From: Rhodospirillales bacterium 24-66-33
GTDB lineage: Bacteria; Pseudomonadota; Alphaproteobacteria; Reyranellales; Reyranellaceae
Direction of reading: 5' to 3'
Assembly: GCA_002281855.1 (NCBI GenBank)
Contig: NCHQ01000005.1
Span: 124,001 to 188,000 of the forward strand
DNA length: 64,000 bases
Part shown: piece by piece, positions 26,216 to 35,012 of the stretch
Position numbering within the stretch: the stretch's first letter is position 1
Layout of the letters: the number at the start of each line of letters is the position of its first letter
Made by a program: the position numbers and the translations under genes
Notes under the pieces: model-generated
Databases searched by the model: none
What the model was told of the DNA's origin: nothing
What the model saw: the letters and a program-made list of their open reading frames with translations, nothing else

Positions 26216-26722
26216 ATGCGGCGCACCTCCTACGAACAGATGAACTGCTCGATCGCATCGGCGCTCGACGTCGTCGGCGAGCCGTGGACGCTGCTCATCG
26301 TGCGCGACGCCTTCTACGGCGTGCGCCGCTTCGACGACTTCCAGGAAAATCTCGGAATCGCGCGCAACGTGCTGACCGCGCGGCTGAAGAAGCTGGTTGA
26401 GGCCGGCATCTTCCGCAAGACCGCCTATCGCCAGCGACCCTTGCGCCACGAATACCGTCTCACCGAGAAGGGAGCGGCGCTGTTCACCGTCATCGTCGGG
26501 CTGAAGCAATGGGGCGACCGCTTCGGCCCGGCCGCGCGCGCCGGCAAGCCGATGGAGCTGGTGGATCGCGCCGACAATCGCCCGCTGGAGCCCGTGCTGA
26601 TCGACGCCGAGAGCGGGCGACGTCTCGAACTCACCAACGTACGTGCGGTGGCGGGGCCGGGCGCCGACGAAGGCACACGCACCTTCTTCGAGCGGCTGGC
26701 GATCAATCGGCCGGCGAAGTGA
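26216..26722 (+). CDS. HxlR-family winged-helix regulator
   Basis: 168-aa regulator. The MarR-like HxlR domain fills the N-terminal two thirds: NCSIASALDVVGEPWTLLIV, RRFDDFQENLGIARNVL (recognition helix) and RHEYRLTEKG wing. The conserved Cys10 at the start of the domain can act as a redox sensor in some relatives. ATG at 26216 chosen over an in-frame TTG at 26210; no ribosome site is obvious. A fragment of the REP-like repeat (GCGCCGCTCAGGACGAC) touches its stop codon. Target genes not evident. Confidence 0.88.
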   Translation: MRRTSYEQMNCSIASALDVVGEPWTLLIVRDAFYGVRRFDDFQENLGIARNVLTARLKKLVEAGIFRKTAYRQRPLRHEYRLTEKGAALFTVIVGLKQWGDRFGPAARAGKPMELVDRADNRPLEPVLIDAESGRRLELTNVRAVAGPGADEGTRTFFERLAINRPAK

Positions 26723-26747
26723 GCGCCGCTCAGGACGACAAAAAAGG

Positions 26748-26936
26748 CTAGCCCTTCTTCTCGGCTTCGAGGCGCTTGCCGTCGATCAGACGCGCGGCGC
26801 GCTCCGCCGTGTCCTTGTCCGCGTCCTTCTCCACGCGCGTACGGCCGAAGCGGCGGCGGTTCGCGTCCGCTTCCGTTTCGCGTTCGCGCTTCGCCTTGTC
26901 CTTGCGGGCGCGTCGCAGGTTGACGATCTCGGCCAT
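26748..26936 (-). CDS. DUF4169 family small basic protein
   Basis: 62-aa, highly charged protein starting MAEIVNLRRARKDKAKRE and containing NRRRFGRT and a C-terminal LIDGKRLE, which I recognise as DUF4169, a small family found almost only in alphaproteobacteria. No function is known. In many relatives it accompanies a short ribbon-helix-helix protein; here such a gene lies 4 kb away at 31036-31260. It is divergent from the AsmA gene by 67 bp. Confidence 0.85.
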   Translation of the reverse strand: MAEIVNLRRARKDKAKRERETEADANRRRFGRTRVEKDADKDTAERAARLIDGKRLEAEKKG

Positions 26937-27003
26937 GGATTTCTCTATGCCGCGCCGGGCAGCGATGCGCTAGTCTCGCCGCGCCGGACCGGGGAGCCCA
27001 GCC

Positions 27004-30000
27004 ATGACACCGACCACCCGCAAGCGTCTCCTGATCGGCGGCGGCGGCATCGTCGCCCTGCTGATCGTGACCCTCGTGGCCTTGCCCGCCCTCATCGACG
27101 TCAACTCCTACAAGCCATTGATCGTCTCGCAGGTGAAGACCGCGACCGGCCGCGACCTGGTGATCGACGGTCCGATCTCGCTGTCGATTTTTCCCACGCC
27201 GACCGTCTCGGTGACCGGCGTGAAGTTCTTCAACGTGGCCGGCTCCAAGAACGCCAACATGGTCGAGGTGAAGTCGGTCACCGTGAAGCCCTCGCTGCTG
27301 GCCCTGCTGGGCGGCAGCATCGAGGTCAGCGAGGTGACGCTGGTCGAACCCAAGATCGTGCTGGAGATCAATGCCGAGGGTAAGCCGAACTGGGAGTTCG
27401 CGCCGTCGGTTGCCGAAGCGAAGCCCGCCGCGGCCAAGCCCAGCTCGCCGCGGCCGCTGTCGCTCGGCCAGGTCACCATCGACAACGGCACGCTGATCTT
27501 CAGCGATTCCAAGGCGGGTCTTTCGGTGGTCGCCGAGAAGGCGAACTTCACGGCGTCGGTGGGCTCGATCAACGGTCCCTATTCGCTGGCGGGCGATGCC
27601 GCGATCAACGGCGCGCCGCTCAAGCTCGATCTCGCCGTGGGTGCGCGGGGCGCCAACGGCCACACCGCTGACCTCACCCTGCAGGCGGCCGGCGGCAAAC
27701 TGGGCTTCAAGGGCACGCTGAGCGAGCTGGGGGCGGCCGCCAAGATTTCCGGCATGGCCTCCGCGTCGGCCGACTCCCTCACGGCATTCGTCGGCACGTT
27801 GGTGAAGCTCGCCGGCCAGCCCGAGCCCATCCTGCCGGCGATTCTTGCCGGCAAGTTCAGCTTCGACGGCGGCATCGACGTTTCCCCGACGGCGTTCGCC
27901 GCGCGCGACTTCAAGATCGCCCTGGGCCAGGACAGTGGCTCGGGATCGCTTTCGGTCGCGCTGAAGCCCAGTCTCGCCGTCGAGGGCAAGCTTGCCGTGC
28001 CGAAGCTCGACCTCGACCGGTGGCTGGCGGCGATCCAGCAGTCCGCGCCTGCCGCAACGCCCTCTGCTGCCGCTGCTCCGCCCGCGAGCGCACCGGCTGC
28101 GACGTCGCAGAGCTACCTCGGGGATCTCACGGCCAAGCTCGCCTTCGAGATCGGCGAGGTGATCTACAACAAGCAGCCGGTCCGCAACGTGGTGCTGGAG
28201 ATCGATGCCAGGGGCGGCGCCGTCGCGGTACCGAAGCTCACGGCCACGCTGCCGGGCGACATGGTCCTGCAGGCGCAGTCGACCCTGACGGGCGACGCCG
28301 CGCGGCCGGGCGTCACCGGGCAGTTCAGCCTGGTCGGACCCAAGTTGCGGGAGACATTGTCCTGGCTCGCCGTCGACCTGTCGTCGGTGCCGCCCACCAA
28401 GCTGCAGAAGCTCAGCCTGCGCGGCCGTATGTCCTCGACTGGCGGCAACGTCCAGGTGAGCGATGCCGTCTTCGAGCTCGACGATCTCAAGGGCAGCGGC
28501 GGCGTGACGGTCACCTTCACCGTGCCGCTGTCGATCGTGACCAGCGTCAGCCTCGACACGCTCGACCTCGATTCCTTCCTGGTCCCGGTCGCGGCGCGGC
28601 AGAAGCCTGCTGCTGTCTCCGGTGCTTCCGCGCCGCCTTCGGCGCTTGCCGTGGCCGGCCCCTCGGTCGGGCTCAAGGCCAAGGTGGCCAGGCTCATCTA
28701 CAACAAGGAGACGATCCAGGGTGTCGATGTCGACGTGGCGCTGCAGGGCAGCACGCTGCGGCTGAACGACGTCAAGGTCTCGAACCTGGGCGGCGGCCGT
28801 CTCGCGGTGCGCGGCACCGTCGCCAACTATTCGGCGCCCCAGCCGCGGGCCGACATCGCCTTCAATTTCGAGGCCCCCGACATGAGCCGCGTGCTCAAGG
28901 TCGCCGGCACCACGGCGCCGGCCGACCTCGGCGCGGTGAGCGCGAGCGGCGGCGTTGCGGGCACGGCCGAGCAGCTCACGCTGCGTGATCTCAACGTCAA
29001 CGCCATGGGCCAGAGCGTGAAGGCGAACGGCACCCTGGCGCTGCCGGGTGCATCGAAGGGGGCGCCTCAGTCGGCCGCCTACAAGGGCAACCTTGTGCTC
29101 AACGGCCAGGCGGTCGACGGGTCGATCGATGCCCGCCTGAGCGGCCGCACCACGATCAACGCCGACCTGCGGGCAAGCGTGCTCGATCTCGACCGGATCG
29201 GCGGTAGCGGCGGGGCACCGGCACGGCCGGCCGCGCGCGGAGCGGCGGCGGCCAAGCCGATCGACACGGCGGCGTTGCGCAGCATCGACGGCTCGCTGAA
29301 GCTGGTGGCCGGCACCCTGGTCAGTTCGCCGCTGCGCATCGGCAATGCCGACCTTTCGGCCTCGCTGAAGGACGGCATCCTGACGGTCCAGCACTTCAAG
29401 GGCTCGCTCTATGGCGGCTCGCTTGCGCTCGCAGGGACGGTCAACGCCACGCGGCCGGCGCTCTCCCTCGACTTCAAGGGCGACGCCAACGGAATCATCC
29501 TGGGCGAGATGCTGCGCAGCACTTCCGGCACGAACCAGTTCGGCGGCGCCATCAAGGTGACGATCGACGGCAAGCTGAACGCCAATGGCATCACCGTGCG
29601 TGGCAGTGGCACGACCGCCGCGCAGATCAGGGGCTCGATGACGGGCGGCGCGCAGATCGGCGGGCACATCTTCGTCGGCGCCGACAAGGCGCTGCAGATG
29701 CTGGGCTCGGTGGCGGCGGGCGCCGCCAGCACGGTGATCGACCAGACCCTGGGCAACGTGCTGGGCGCCGTCGGCCAGCGCGGAATGTCGCCCACCGGCA
29801 TGCTGAACGCGATCTCGCTGGTGTTGAATCGCTTCGTCAACCACGACAGCCCGATCTCGGGCCATGTCGACATCGCGGGCGGTGTGCTGACCGACAAGGG
29901 TTTGGCGGTGCAGGGCAATCGCGCCACGGCACGGATCTCCACGCGCACCAATCTCGGCGCCTCGACCACCGACACGACGGTCAATTTCTACATCGCCGAG

Positions 30001-30210
30001 GACGGGGCGGCGCCCTACCTGATCACGACCGCACGGGGTGCCATGTCCTCGCCGTCGCTCGGCGTCTCGCGCGGCAGCGCCAAGGACCCGCCGGGCATGG
30101 CCAGCACCCTGCCGGGCGCGCAGCAACTGCAGCAGCTGGAGCAGATCCTGCCGGGTCAGCAGCGCTCGCTGATCCCCAACATTCCGATCCCCAATATTTT
30201 CGGCCGCTAG
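27004..30210 (+). CDS. AsmA-family envelope protein
   Basis: 1068-aa protein with one N-terminal transmembrane anchor (about 9-29) and a long periplasmic part. The AsmA N-terminal block is clear: VDVNSYKP-like DVNSYKPLIVSQVKTATGRD then LVIDGPISLSIFPTPTVS. Ala/Pro/Ser-rich linkers near 355-370 and 535-550 separate beta-rich repeats, and the AsmA C-terminal domain lies at about 830-1030. Family members bridge the envelope and move phospholipids to the outer membrane or help outer-membrane assembly. A ribosome site for the next gene overlaps its stop. Confidence 0.92.
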   Translation: MTPTTRKRLLIGGGGIVALLIVTLVALPALIDVNSYKPLIVSQVKTATGRDLVIDGPISLSIFPTPTVSVTGVKFFNVAGSKNANMVEVKSVTVKPSLLALLGGSIEVSEVTLVEPKIVLEINAEGKPNWEFAPSVAEAKPAAAKPSSPRPLSLGQVTIDNGTLIFSDSKAGLSVVAEKANFTASVGSINGPYSLAGDAAINGAPLKLDLAVGARGANGHTADLTLQAAGGKLGFKGTLSELGAAAKISGMASASADSLTAFVGTLVKLAGQPEPILPAILAGKFSFDGGIDVSPTAFAARDFKIALGQDSGSGSLSVALKPSLAVEGKLAVPKLDLDRWLAAIQQSAPAATPSAAAAPPASAPAATSQSYLGDLTAKLAFEIGEVIYNKQPVRNVVLEIDARGGAVAVPKLTATLPGDMVLQAQSTLTGDAARPGVTGQFSLVGPKLRETLSWLAVDLSSVPPTKLQKLSLRGRMSSTGGNVQVSDAVFELDDLKGSGGVTVTFTVPLSIVTSVSLDTLDLDSFLVPVAARQKPAAVSGASAPPSALAVAGPSVGLKAKVARLIYNKETIQGVDVDVALQGSTLRLNDVKVSNLGGGRLAVRGTVANYSAPQPRADIAFNFEAPDMSRVLKVAGTTAPADLGAVSASGGVAGTAEQLTLRDLNVNAMGQSVKANGTLALPGASKGAPQSAAYKGNLVLNGQAVDGSIDARLSGRTTINADLRASVLDLDRIGGSGGAPARPAARGAAAAKPIDTAALRSIDGSLKLVAGTLVSSPLRIGNADLSASLKDGILTVQHFKGSLYGGSLALAGTVNATRPALSLDFKGDANGIILGEMLRSTSGTNQFGGAIKVTIDGKLNANGITVRGSGTTAAQIRGSMTGGAQIGGHIFVGADKALQMLGSVAAGAASTVIDQTLGNVLGAVGQRGMSPTGMLNAISLVLNRFVNHDSPISGHVDIAGGVLTDKGLAVQGNRATARISTRTNLGASTTDTTVNFYIAEDGAAPYLITTARGAMSSPSLGVSRGSAKDPPGMASTLPGAQQLQQLEQILPGQQRSLIPNIPIPNIFGR

Positions 30211-30218
30211 GAGTTCCC

Positions 30219-31049
30219 GTGCTTGATCGTCTGAAGTCCGTGCTGAAGGCCCGGTTCGGTTCCGCGCCCGCTTTGTCGGAGGCCCCCAAGGGAGTCGAGG
30301 TCCTGGCCGAGATGGCCAACCGTCGCGTCGTGCGGCGCTATTCCGACAAGCCGCTCGATCCGGCACTGCTCGACACGCTCTGCGCCGTGGCGCTGTCGGC
30401 GCCGTCCAAGAGCGACCTGCAGCAGGCCGACATCGTGATCGTCACCGACAAGGCGCAGCGCGAGGCGCTCCAGGCGCTGATCCCGGAGAATCCGTGGGCC
30501 GCCGCCGGTCCGGCGCTGCTGGTGTTCTGCGGCAACAACCGCCGGCACCGGCTGCTGTTCGACTGGCGCGGCCGGCCCTTCGTGAACGACTATCTCGACC
30601 CGTTCTTCAATGCCGCCGTGGATGCCGGCATCGTGCTCGCCACTTTCATCGCCGCGGCCGATCGGGTCGGGCTCGGGACCTGCCCGATCAGCCAGATCCG
30701 CAACCAGGCGGCCCGGGTCTCCGAGGTGCTCGGCCTGCCGCAGCATGTCTTCCCGGTGGCAGGGCTGGGTGTCGGCTGGCCGTCCTTCGAGGGGGTGATG
30801 AGCCCGCGCCTCGGGCTCGACGTGTCGATTCATCGCGACCGCTACGACGAAACCGGGCTTCGCGAGAAGGTCGAGGCCTACGACAGTCGGCGCAACGAAA
30901 CCCAGCCCTACAAAACACAACGCTTCGTGGAGAAATTCGGTGAGGACCCCTCCTATGGCTGGTCCGAGGACAAGGCGCGGCAATATTCGGTGCCGGAGCG
31001 CGCCGATTTCGGCGCATTCGTGCGTGCGAAGGGTTTCAATCTCGACTGA
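30219..31049 (+). CDS. nitroreductase-family flavoprotein
   Basis: 276-aa FMN oxidoreductase. FMN-contacting RRVVRRYSDKPLD (about 34-46), LSAPSKSDLQQ and the VGLGTCPISQIRN segment are typical of NfsA/FRP-like nitroreductases. It would reduce nitroaromatics, quinones or flavins with NAD(P)H. GTG start at 30219; AGGAG overlaps the asmA stop, so the two are cotranscribed. The 3' end overlaps the convergent RHH gene by 14 bp. Confidence 0.9.
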   Translation: MLDRLKSVLKARFGSAPALSEAPKGVEVLAEMANRRVVRRYSDKPLDPALLDTLCAVALSAPSKSDLQQADIVIVTDKAQREALQALIPENPWAAAGPALLVFCGNNRRHRLLFDWRGRPFVNDYLDPFFNAAVDAGIVLATFIAAADRVGLGTCPISQIRNQAARVSEVLGLPQHVFPVAGLGVGWPSFEGVMSPRLGLDVSIHRDRYDETGLREKVEAYDSRRNETQPYKTQRFVEKFGEDPSYGWSEDKARQYSVPERADFGAFVRAKGFNLD

Positions 31050-31260
31050 TCGTGCGTTGTTTCAATTCCCTCAGCACGTGAAGCCTCAGGGCGCTCGACA
31101 GGTTGGTCTGACCCTGCACGCGGCCGCGGTCGATCTCGGCCACCAGGGCGTTGAGCGACAGGCCGCGCGCCTGGGAGAGGGCTGAAAGCTCGGTCCAGAA
31201 GGCATCTTCCAGCGAGATGCTGGTTCGGTGGCCGTCGATTGTGACCGAGCGTTTACGCAT
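31036..31260 (-). CDS. ribbon-helix-helix domain protein
   Basis: 74-aa DNA-binding protein. VTIDGHRTSISLEDAFW followed by SLNALVAEIDRG is the RHH_4 pattern: a short beta strand and two helices, dimeric in relatives. The ATG at 31260 gives MRKRSVTIDG, the standard family start; a longer frame upstream is not supported. It is divergent from typA. In other alphaproteobacteria this family is paired with DUF4169; here they are separated by asmA and a nitroreductase gene. Target unknown; may be autoregulatory. Confidence 0.88.
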   Translation of the reverse strand: MRKRSVTIDGHRTSISLEDAFWTELSALSQARGLSLNALVAEIDRGRVQGQTNLSSALRLHVLRELKQRTISRD

Positions 31261-31374
31261 GACGGGACTGTGGCAGCGCCCTCTGCCAGCGGCAACACGC
31301 CTCCGCATGCTGCCTTGCCGCCGTCACAGAGCGTGCGTATAAGCGCGCCCAACCAACCCTCCGGACAAATCATT

Positions 31375-33204
31375 ATGGAAATCCGTAACGTCGCGATCAT
31401 CGCGCACGTCGACCATGGCAAGACCACACTGGTCGATTGCCTGCTGAAGCAGAGCGGCACCTTCCGCGAGAACCAGCAGGTGGCCGAGCGCGCCATGGAT
31501 TCGAACGACCTCGAACGCGAACGGGGTATCACCATCCTCGCCAAGGCGACCTCGGTCGAGTGGCATGGCACGCGTATCAACATCGTCGACACGCCGGGCC
31601 ACGCCGACTTCGGCGGCGAGGTCGAGCGCATCCTGTCGATGGTCGACGGTGTCGTGCTGCTGGTCGACGCGGCCGAAGGGCCGCTGCCGCAGACCAAGTT
31701 CGTGCTGGGCAAGGCGCTGCGCCTCGGTCTGAAGCCGATCGTGCTGATCAACAAGGTCGACCGTTCCGACGCGCGTGCCCACGAAGTGCACGACGAGGTG
31801 TTCGATCTCTTCTCGGCGCTCGAGGCTTCCGACGAGCAGCTCGACTTCCCGACGCTCTTCGCCTCGGCCCGCCAGGGCTGGGCCGCGACCTCGCTCGAGG
31901 CCGAGCACACGGACATGACGCCGCTGTTCCAACTGCTGGTGAACCATGTTCCGGCGCCGAAGGTCGATCCCGATCCGGCGTTCCGCATGCTGGTGACGAC
32001 GCTCGAGGCCGACAACTTCCTCGGCCGCATCCTGACGGGCCGCATCCTGTCGGGGTCGATCAAGCCCAACTCGATGGTCAAGGCGCTGAGCCGCGACGGC
32101 ACGGAACTCGAGCAGACCCGTATCACGCGCATCCTGGCCTTCCGCGGCCTCGAGCGTGTGGCGCTCGAATCGGCCGAGGCCGGCGACATCGTGGCCATTG
32201 CCGGCATGAAGGTTGCCACCGTGGCCGACACGATCGGTGATCTGACGATCTCCGAGCCGATCACCTCGCAGCCGATCGATCCGCCGACGCTCGCCATGAC
32301 CTTCATGGTGAACGACTCGCCGCTCGCCGGCACCGAAGGCGACAAGGTCACGACCCGCATGATCCGCGCGCGCCTGATGCGCGAGGCGGAAGGCAACGTC
32401 GCGATCCGCGTCAGCGACACCGAGAACGCCGATTCCTACGAGGTCGCCGGCCGCGGCGAATTGCAGCTCGGCGTGCTGATCGAGACGATGCGCCGCGAGG
32501 GCTTCGAACTCGCCGTCGGCCGTCCGCGCGTGCTGTTCCAGACCGATCCGGTCACCGGCCAGCGCCAGGAGCCGATCGAGGAAGTCGTGATCGACGTCGA
32601 CGACGCCTATACCGGTGCGGTCGTCGAGCAGATCTCGCTGCGCAAGGGCGAGCTGCAGGACATGCGCCCGTCGGGCGCCGGCAAGACCCGCCTGGTGTTC
32701 TACGCCCCGTCGCGCGGCCTGATCGGCTATCACGGCGAATTCCTGACCGATACGCGCGGCACCGGCGTGATGAACCGCCTGTTCCACGAATACGGCGCCT
32801 ATCGCGGCCCGATCGCCGGCCGCCGCAACGGTGCGCTGATCGCCAACGCCGCGGGCAATGCGGTGATGTACGCGATGTGGAACCTCGAGGATCGCGGCCC
32901 GATGTTCATCGAGCCCGGCGTGCCCGTTTACATGGGCATGGTGATCGGCGAGCACAGCCGCGGCAACGACCTCGAAGTGAACGTCCTCAAGGGCAAGCAG
33001 CTCACCAACATCCGTGCCGCCGGCAAGGACGAGGCCGTCCGCCTCACGCCGCCGCGCAAGATGTCGCTCGAGCAGGCGATCGCCTATATTGAGGAAGATG
33101 AACTCGTCGAGATCACCCCGAAATCGATCCGGCTGCGCAAGCGGTTCCTCAATGCCGAGGACCGCAAGCGCGCCAAGAAGCAGGCCGCTACGGCGGCGGA
33201 GTAA
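31375..33204 (+). CDS. typA: ribosome-associated GTPase TypA/BipA
   Basis: 609-aa translational GTPase. G1 AHVDHGKTT (10-18), G2 RERGIT, G3 DTPGHADFGGE and G4 NKVD are intact, followed by the beta-barrel domain II, EF-G-like domains III and V and the BipA-specific C-terminal domain (SRGNDLEVN then VLKGKQLTNIRA). It helps 50S assembly and growth under stress or cold. ATG at 31375; the frame reaching to 31228 is an unsupported extension. A small DUF6481 gene follows 10 bp later. Confidence 0.97.
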   Translation: MEIRNVAIIAHVDHGKTTLVDCLLKQSGTFRENQQVAERAMDSNDLERERGITILAKATSVEWHGTRINIVDTPGHADFGGEVERILSMVDGVVLLVDAAEGPLPQTKFVLGKALRLGLKPIVLINKVDRSDARAHEVHDEVFDLFSALEASDEQLDFPTLFASARQGWAATSLEAEHTDMTPLFQLLVNHVPAPKVDPDPAFRMLVTTLEADNFLGRILTGRILSGSIKPNSMVKALSRDGTELEQTRITRILAFRGLERVALESAEAGDIVAIAGMKVATVADTIGDLTISEPITSQPIDPPTLAMTFMVNDSPLAGTEGDKVTTRMIRARLMREAEGNVAIRVSDTENADSYEVAGRGELQLGVLIETMRREGFELAVGRPRVLFQTDPVTGQRQEPIEEVVIDVDDAYTGAVVEQISLRKGELQDMRPSGAGKTRLVFYAPSRGLIGYHGEFLTDTRGTGVMNRLFHEYGAYRGPIAGRRNGALIANAAGNAVMYAMWNLEDRGPMFIEPGVPVYMGMVIGEHSRGNDLEVNVLKGKQLTNIRAAGKDEAVRLTPPRKMSLEQAIAYIEEDELVEITPKSIRLRKRFLNAEDRKRAKKQAATAAE

Positions 33205-33214
33205 AGACTAGGAC

Positions 33215-33640
33215 ATGAGCGGCAGGAACGTGGATTTCGGCGATCGCCTTGCGACCGCCGCGGCGGCCAAGCAGGCTTTGCTCGAGAAGGCCAAGGCCAA
33301 GGCCAACGATCCGGAACTGATCAAGAAGCAGGCCGAGCGCGCCGCCATCGCGGCCGCCCGCGAGGCTCGCGAAGCCGAGCGTCGGGAAGCCAAGCGGCTG
33401 GAAGACGCGCGCATCGCCGCCGAAGTAGCGGCGGCAAAGGAAGCGGCCGAAGCGGCGGCGGCAAAAGCGGCCGCCGAGGCTGCAGCAGCCGCAGCAGAAG
33501 CCGCTGCGGCGGCCGAAGCCGCGGAGGCCGAGCGTGCCGCGCGACGGGCAGCTGCCAAGCCGGTGCTGACCGAGGCCGAGCAGAAGGCCGCCCGCGACGC
33601 CCGCTACGCCGCCCGCAAGGCCCGCAAGGGCAAGCGTTAG
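33215..33640 (+). CDS. DUF6481 family Ala/Glu-rich coiled-coil protein
   Basis: 141-aa cytosolic protein made largely of Ala, Glu, Lys and Arg, predicted as one long charged helix or coiled coil from about 25 to 110. It starts MSGRNVDFGDRLATAAAAK and ends RDARYAARKARKGKR, the pattern I associate with DUF6481 of alphaproteobacteria. No function is known. It follows typA by 10 bp and may be cotranscribed. The opposite strand has a long open frame because of the repetitive GCN codons; that frame is not a gene. Confidence 0.75.
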   Translation: MSGRNVDFGDRLATAAAAKQALLEKAKAKANDPELIKKQAERAAIAAAREAREAERREAKRLEDARIAAEVAAAKEAAEAAAAKAAAEAAAAAAEAAAAAEAAEAERAARRAAAKPVLTEAEQKAARDARYAARKARKGKR

Positions 33641-33690
33641 GCCGAGCGGAGCTCGGCCTGCTGAGCGACAGGACATTGCTTGCAATGTCC
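33641..33690. other. two perfect hairpins after the DUF6481 gene
   Basis: GCCGAGC-GGA-GCTCGGC (33641-33657) starts at the base after the stop codon. GGACATTGC-TT-GCAATGTCC (33671-33690) follows. Neither has a T-tract. They lie between convergent genes and probably mark the 3' ends of both transcripts. Confidence 0.5.
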
Positions 33691-33722
33691 GAGAGCGCCG
33701 AAGGACGAACGGCCCCGAAGGG

Positions 33723-34403
33723 TCAGAGCGTCCCGCCCGTCAACGAGGCGCGCTGGCTGATCTCGATGTGGTTGCCATCGGGATCGCAGACGAACGCATA
33801 GCGCACAGTCTCTCCCAGCACGCGCGGCTCGCCCCCCGAGGCGCCGCCGCGCTCCAGGATGCCGGCATACTCGGCCAGGCAATCCCACACCTGCACCGTC
33901 ATGTAGCGATAGCCGGGCCCGCGCCACTGGCCGACCGCGCTCTCGACCTTTCCCTGTTCGCTCACCACGACCAGCGAGTCGCCGCAGCGATAGCGGCCCT
34001 CGCCTACGCGCTCGAACTGCATGGCGTGCGTCCAGAAGCGATCGTGGGCGGCGGGATCGTTGACCCGCAGCAGGATGGCGACGCCGTCGACCCCGTGCAG
34101 TCCCTTCGGGACGAGGGTCACCTTGTTGCCGTCCGGATCGGCGAGCGGCTGCGGCGCCGCCAGCCCCTCGCGCGCGATCTCGAGACCGATGATGCCCGAG
34201 GGCGGCGCGTCGGGCAGGGGGCCGCGCGCATGGTTCATCTTCAGGATCGAGCCGTTCATGTGGTGGCGGTGCTGCTGCATGCCGCCGCCCAGCTTGCCCA
34301 TATGGTCGTAGGGCAGGCCGACCGTCTGCTGCCAGAAGGCGAGTTGCTCGTCGCGCTTGTTCGAGAACAGGCCGACGTCGAGATGCTGCTTGGCGAGGTT
34401 CAT
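33723..34403 (-). CDS. VOC (glyoxalase/bleomycin resistance) family protein
   Basis: 226-aa protein with two vicinal-oxygen-chelate modules (about 3-115 and 118-215). Metal-ligand candidates are His8 in KQHLDVGLFS, the HHMNGS His, His in DPAAHDRFW and Glu in DPDGNHIEIS, the last being the typical C-terminal VOC motif. Members include extradiol dioxygenases, glyoxalases and isomerases; specific reaction unknown. ATG at 34403; the frame extending to 34943 is a shadow of the neighbouring gene. Confidence 0.88.
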   Translation of the reverse strand: MNLAKQHLDVGLFSNKRDEQLAFWQQTVGLPYDHMGKLGGGMQQHRHHMNGSILKMNHARGPLPDAPPSGIIGLEIAREGLAAPQPLADPDGNKVTLVPKGLHGVDGVAILLRVNDPAAHDRFWTHAMQFERVGEGRYRCGDSLVVVSEQGKVESAVGQWRGPGYRYMTVQVWDCLAEYAGILERGGASGGEPRVLGETVRYAFVCDPDGNHIEISQRASLTGGTL

Positions 34404-34538
34404 GGCGGGAAGTGTAGCGCACGGCGGAAAACAATTCTTACAAACCCTGCCGCGACTCCGCGGCACTGCGATCCTAGAAAGACGTGATGGGGGACCGGCC
34501 GCCGGGGGGCGGCCGGTCGGTTGCGGGAAGGGCTGTCG

Positions 34539-35009
34539 ATGATTCGAGCCATGATCGGCACGCTGGCCGTGCTGGCCGGCTTTGCCGTCGTCGAGCGTTC
34601 GGTCGACGCCAGCACCGGCCCGTCCGGATCGTGCAAACCGACCGAAGTCCATGCGCTGCTGCCGCGGGGCGACATCGTGGCGGTGCGATCGGGCCCGACG
34701 CCACTCTCGCCTTCTGTGGGGATGCTTCGTGGCCGCGACGTCGTCAGCCTGTCGGGCGGCCTGGGCGGGTGGGCGCACATCGCGACCGCCGACGCTCCGC
34801 ACCTCGATGGCTGGGTGCCGGCGGACCAGCTCTGGGTCGATGTCGAGCCGGGCCGCGCGCTCTACAGCCTGCCGGGGCCTATGGGCCGGGTGCTCGCGAT
34901 GTCCGACGGCGACGCGGAAAGCTTCCGCGTCCTGGGGTGTCACGGCGCCTGGCTGCGCGTCATCAGTGCCCGCACCGGCGCCGTGTGGATCGACAGCCGC
35001 CGGTCGTGA
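34539..35009 (+). CDS. secreted SH3-like domain protein
   Basis: 156-aa exported protein. Residues 1-24 form a signal peptide (MIRAMIGTLAVLAGFAVV). IVAVRSGPTPLSPSVGML, GGWAHIAT and DGWVPADQL follow the bacterial SH3 (SH3b) pattern, and a second half-repeat ends GAWLRVISARTGAVWID. Such domains bind cell wall or peptides in the periplasm; no catalytic domain is attached. ATG at 34539 with GGAAGGG upstream; a TTG at 34521 is an alternative start. Convergent with fumarase, 3 bp apart. Confidence 0.7.
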   Translation: MIRAMIGTLAVLAGFAVVERSVDASTGPSGSCKPTEVHALLPRGDIVAVRSGPTPLSPSVGMLRGRDVVSLSGGLGGWAHIATADAPHLDGWVPADQLWVDVEPGRALYSLPGPMGRVLAMSDGDAESFRVLGCHGAWLRVISARTGAVWIDSRRS

Positions 35010-35012
35010 AGA

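Noticed and set aside
26425..30366. 1313-codon open frame antisense to the asmA and nitroreductase genes
   Set aside because: Arg/Gly/Asp/His-rich translation without any domain, mirrors the codon-position bias of the genes opposite; the sense frame is a clear AsmA protein.
33188..33685. 165-codon antisense frame over the Ala-rich DUF6481 gene
   Set aside because: Gly/Leu/Arg-rich artefact of GCN repeats read in reverse; no ribosome site or motifs.
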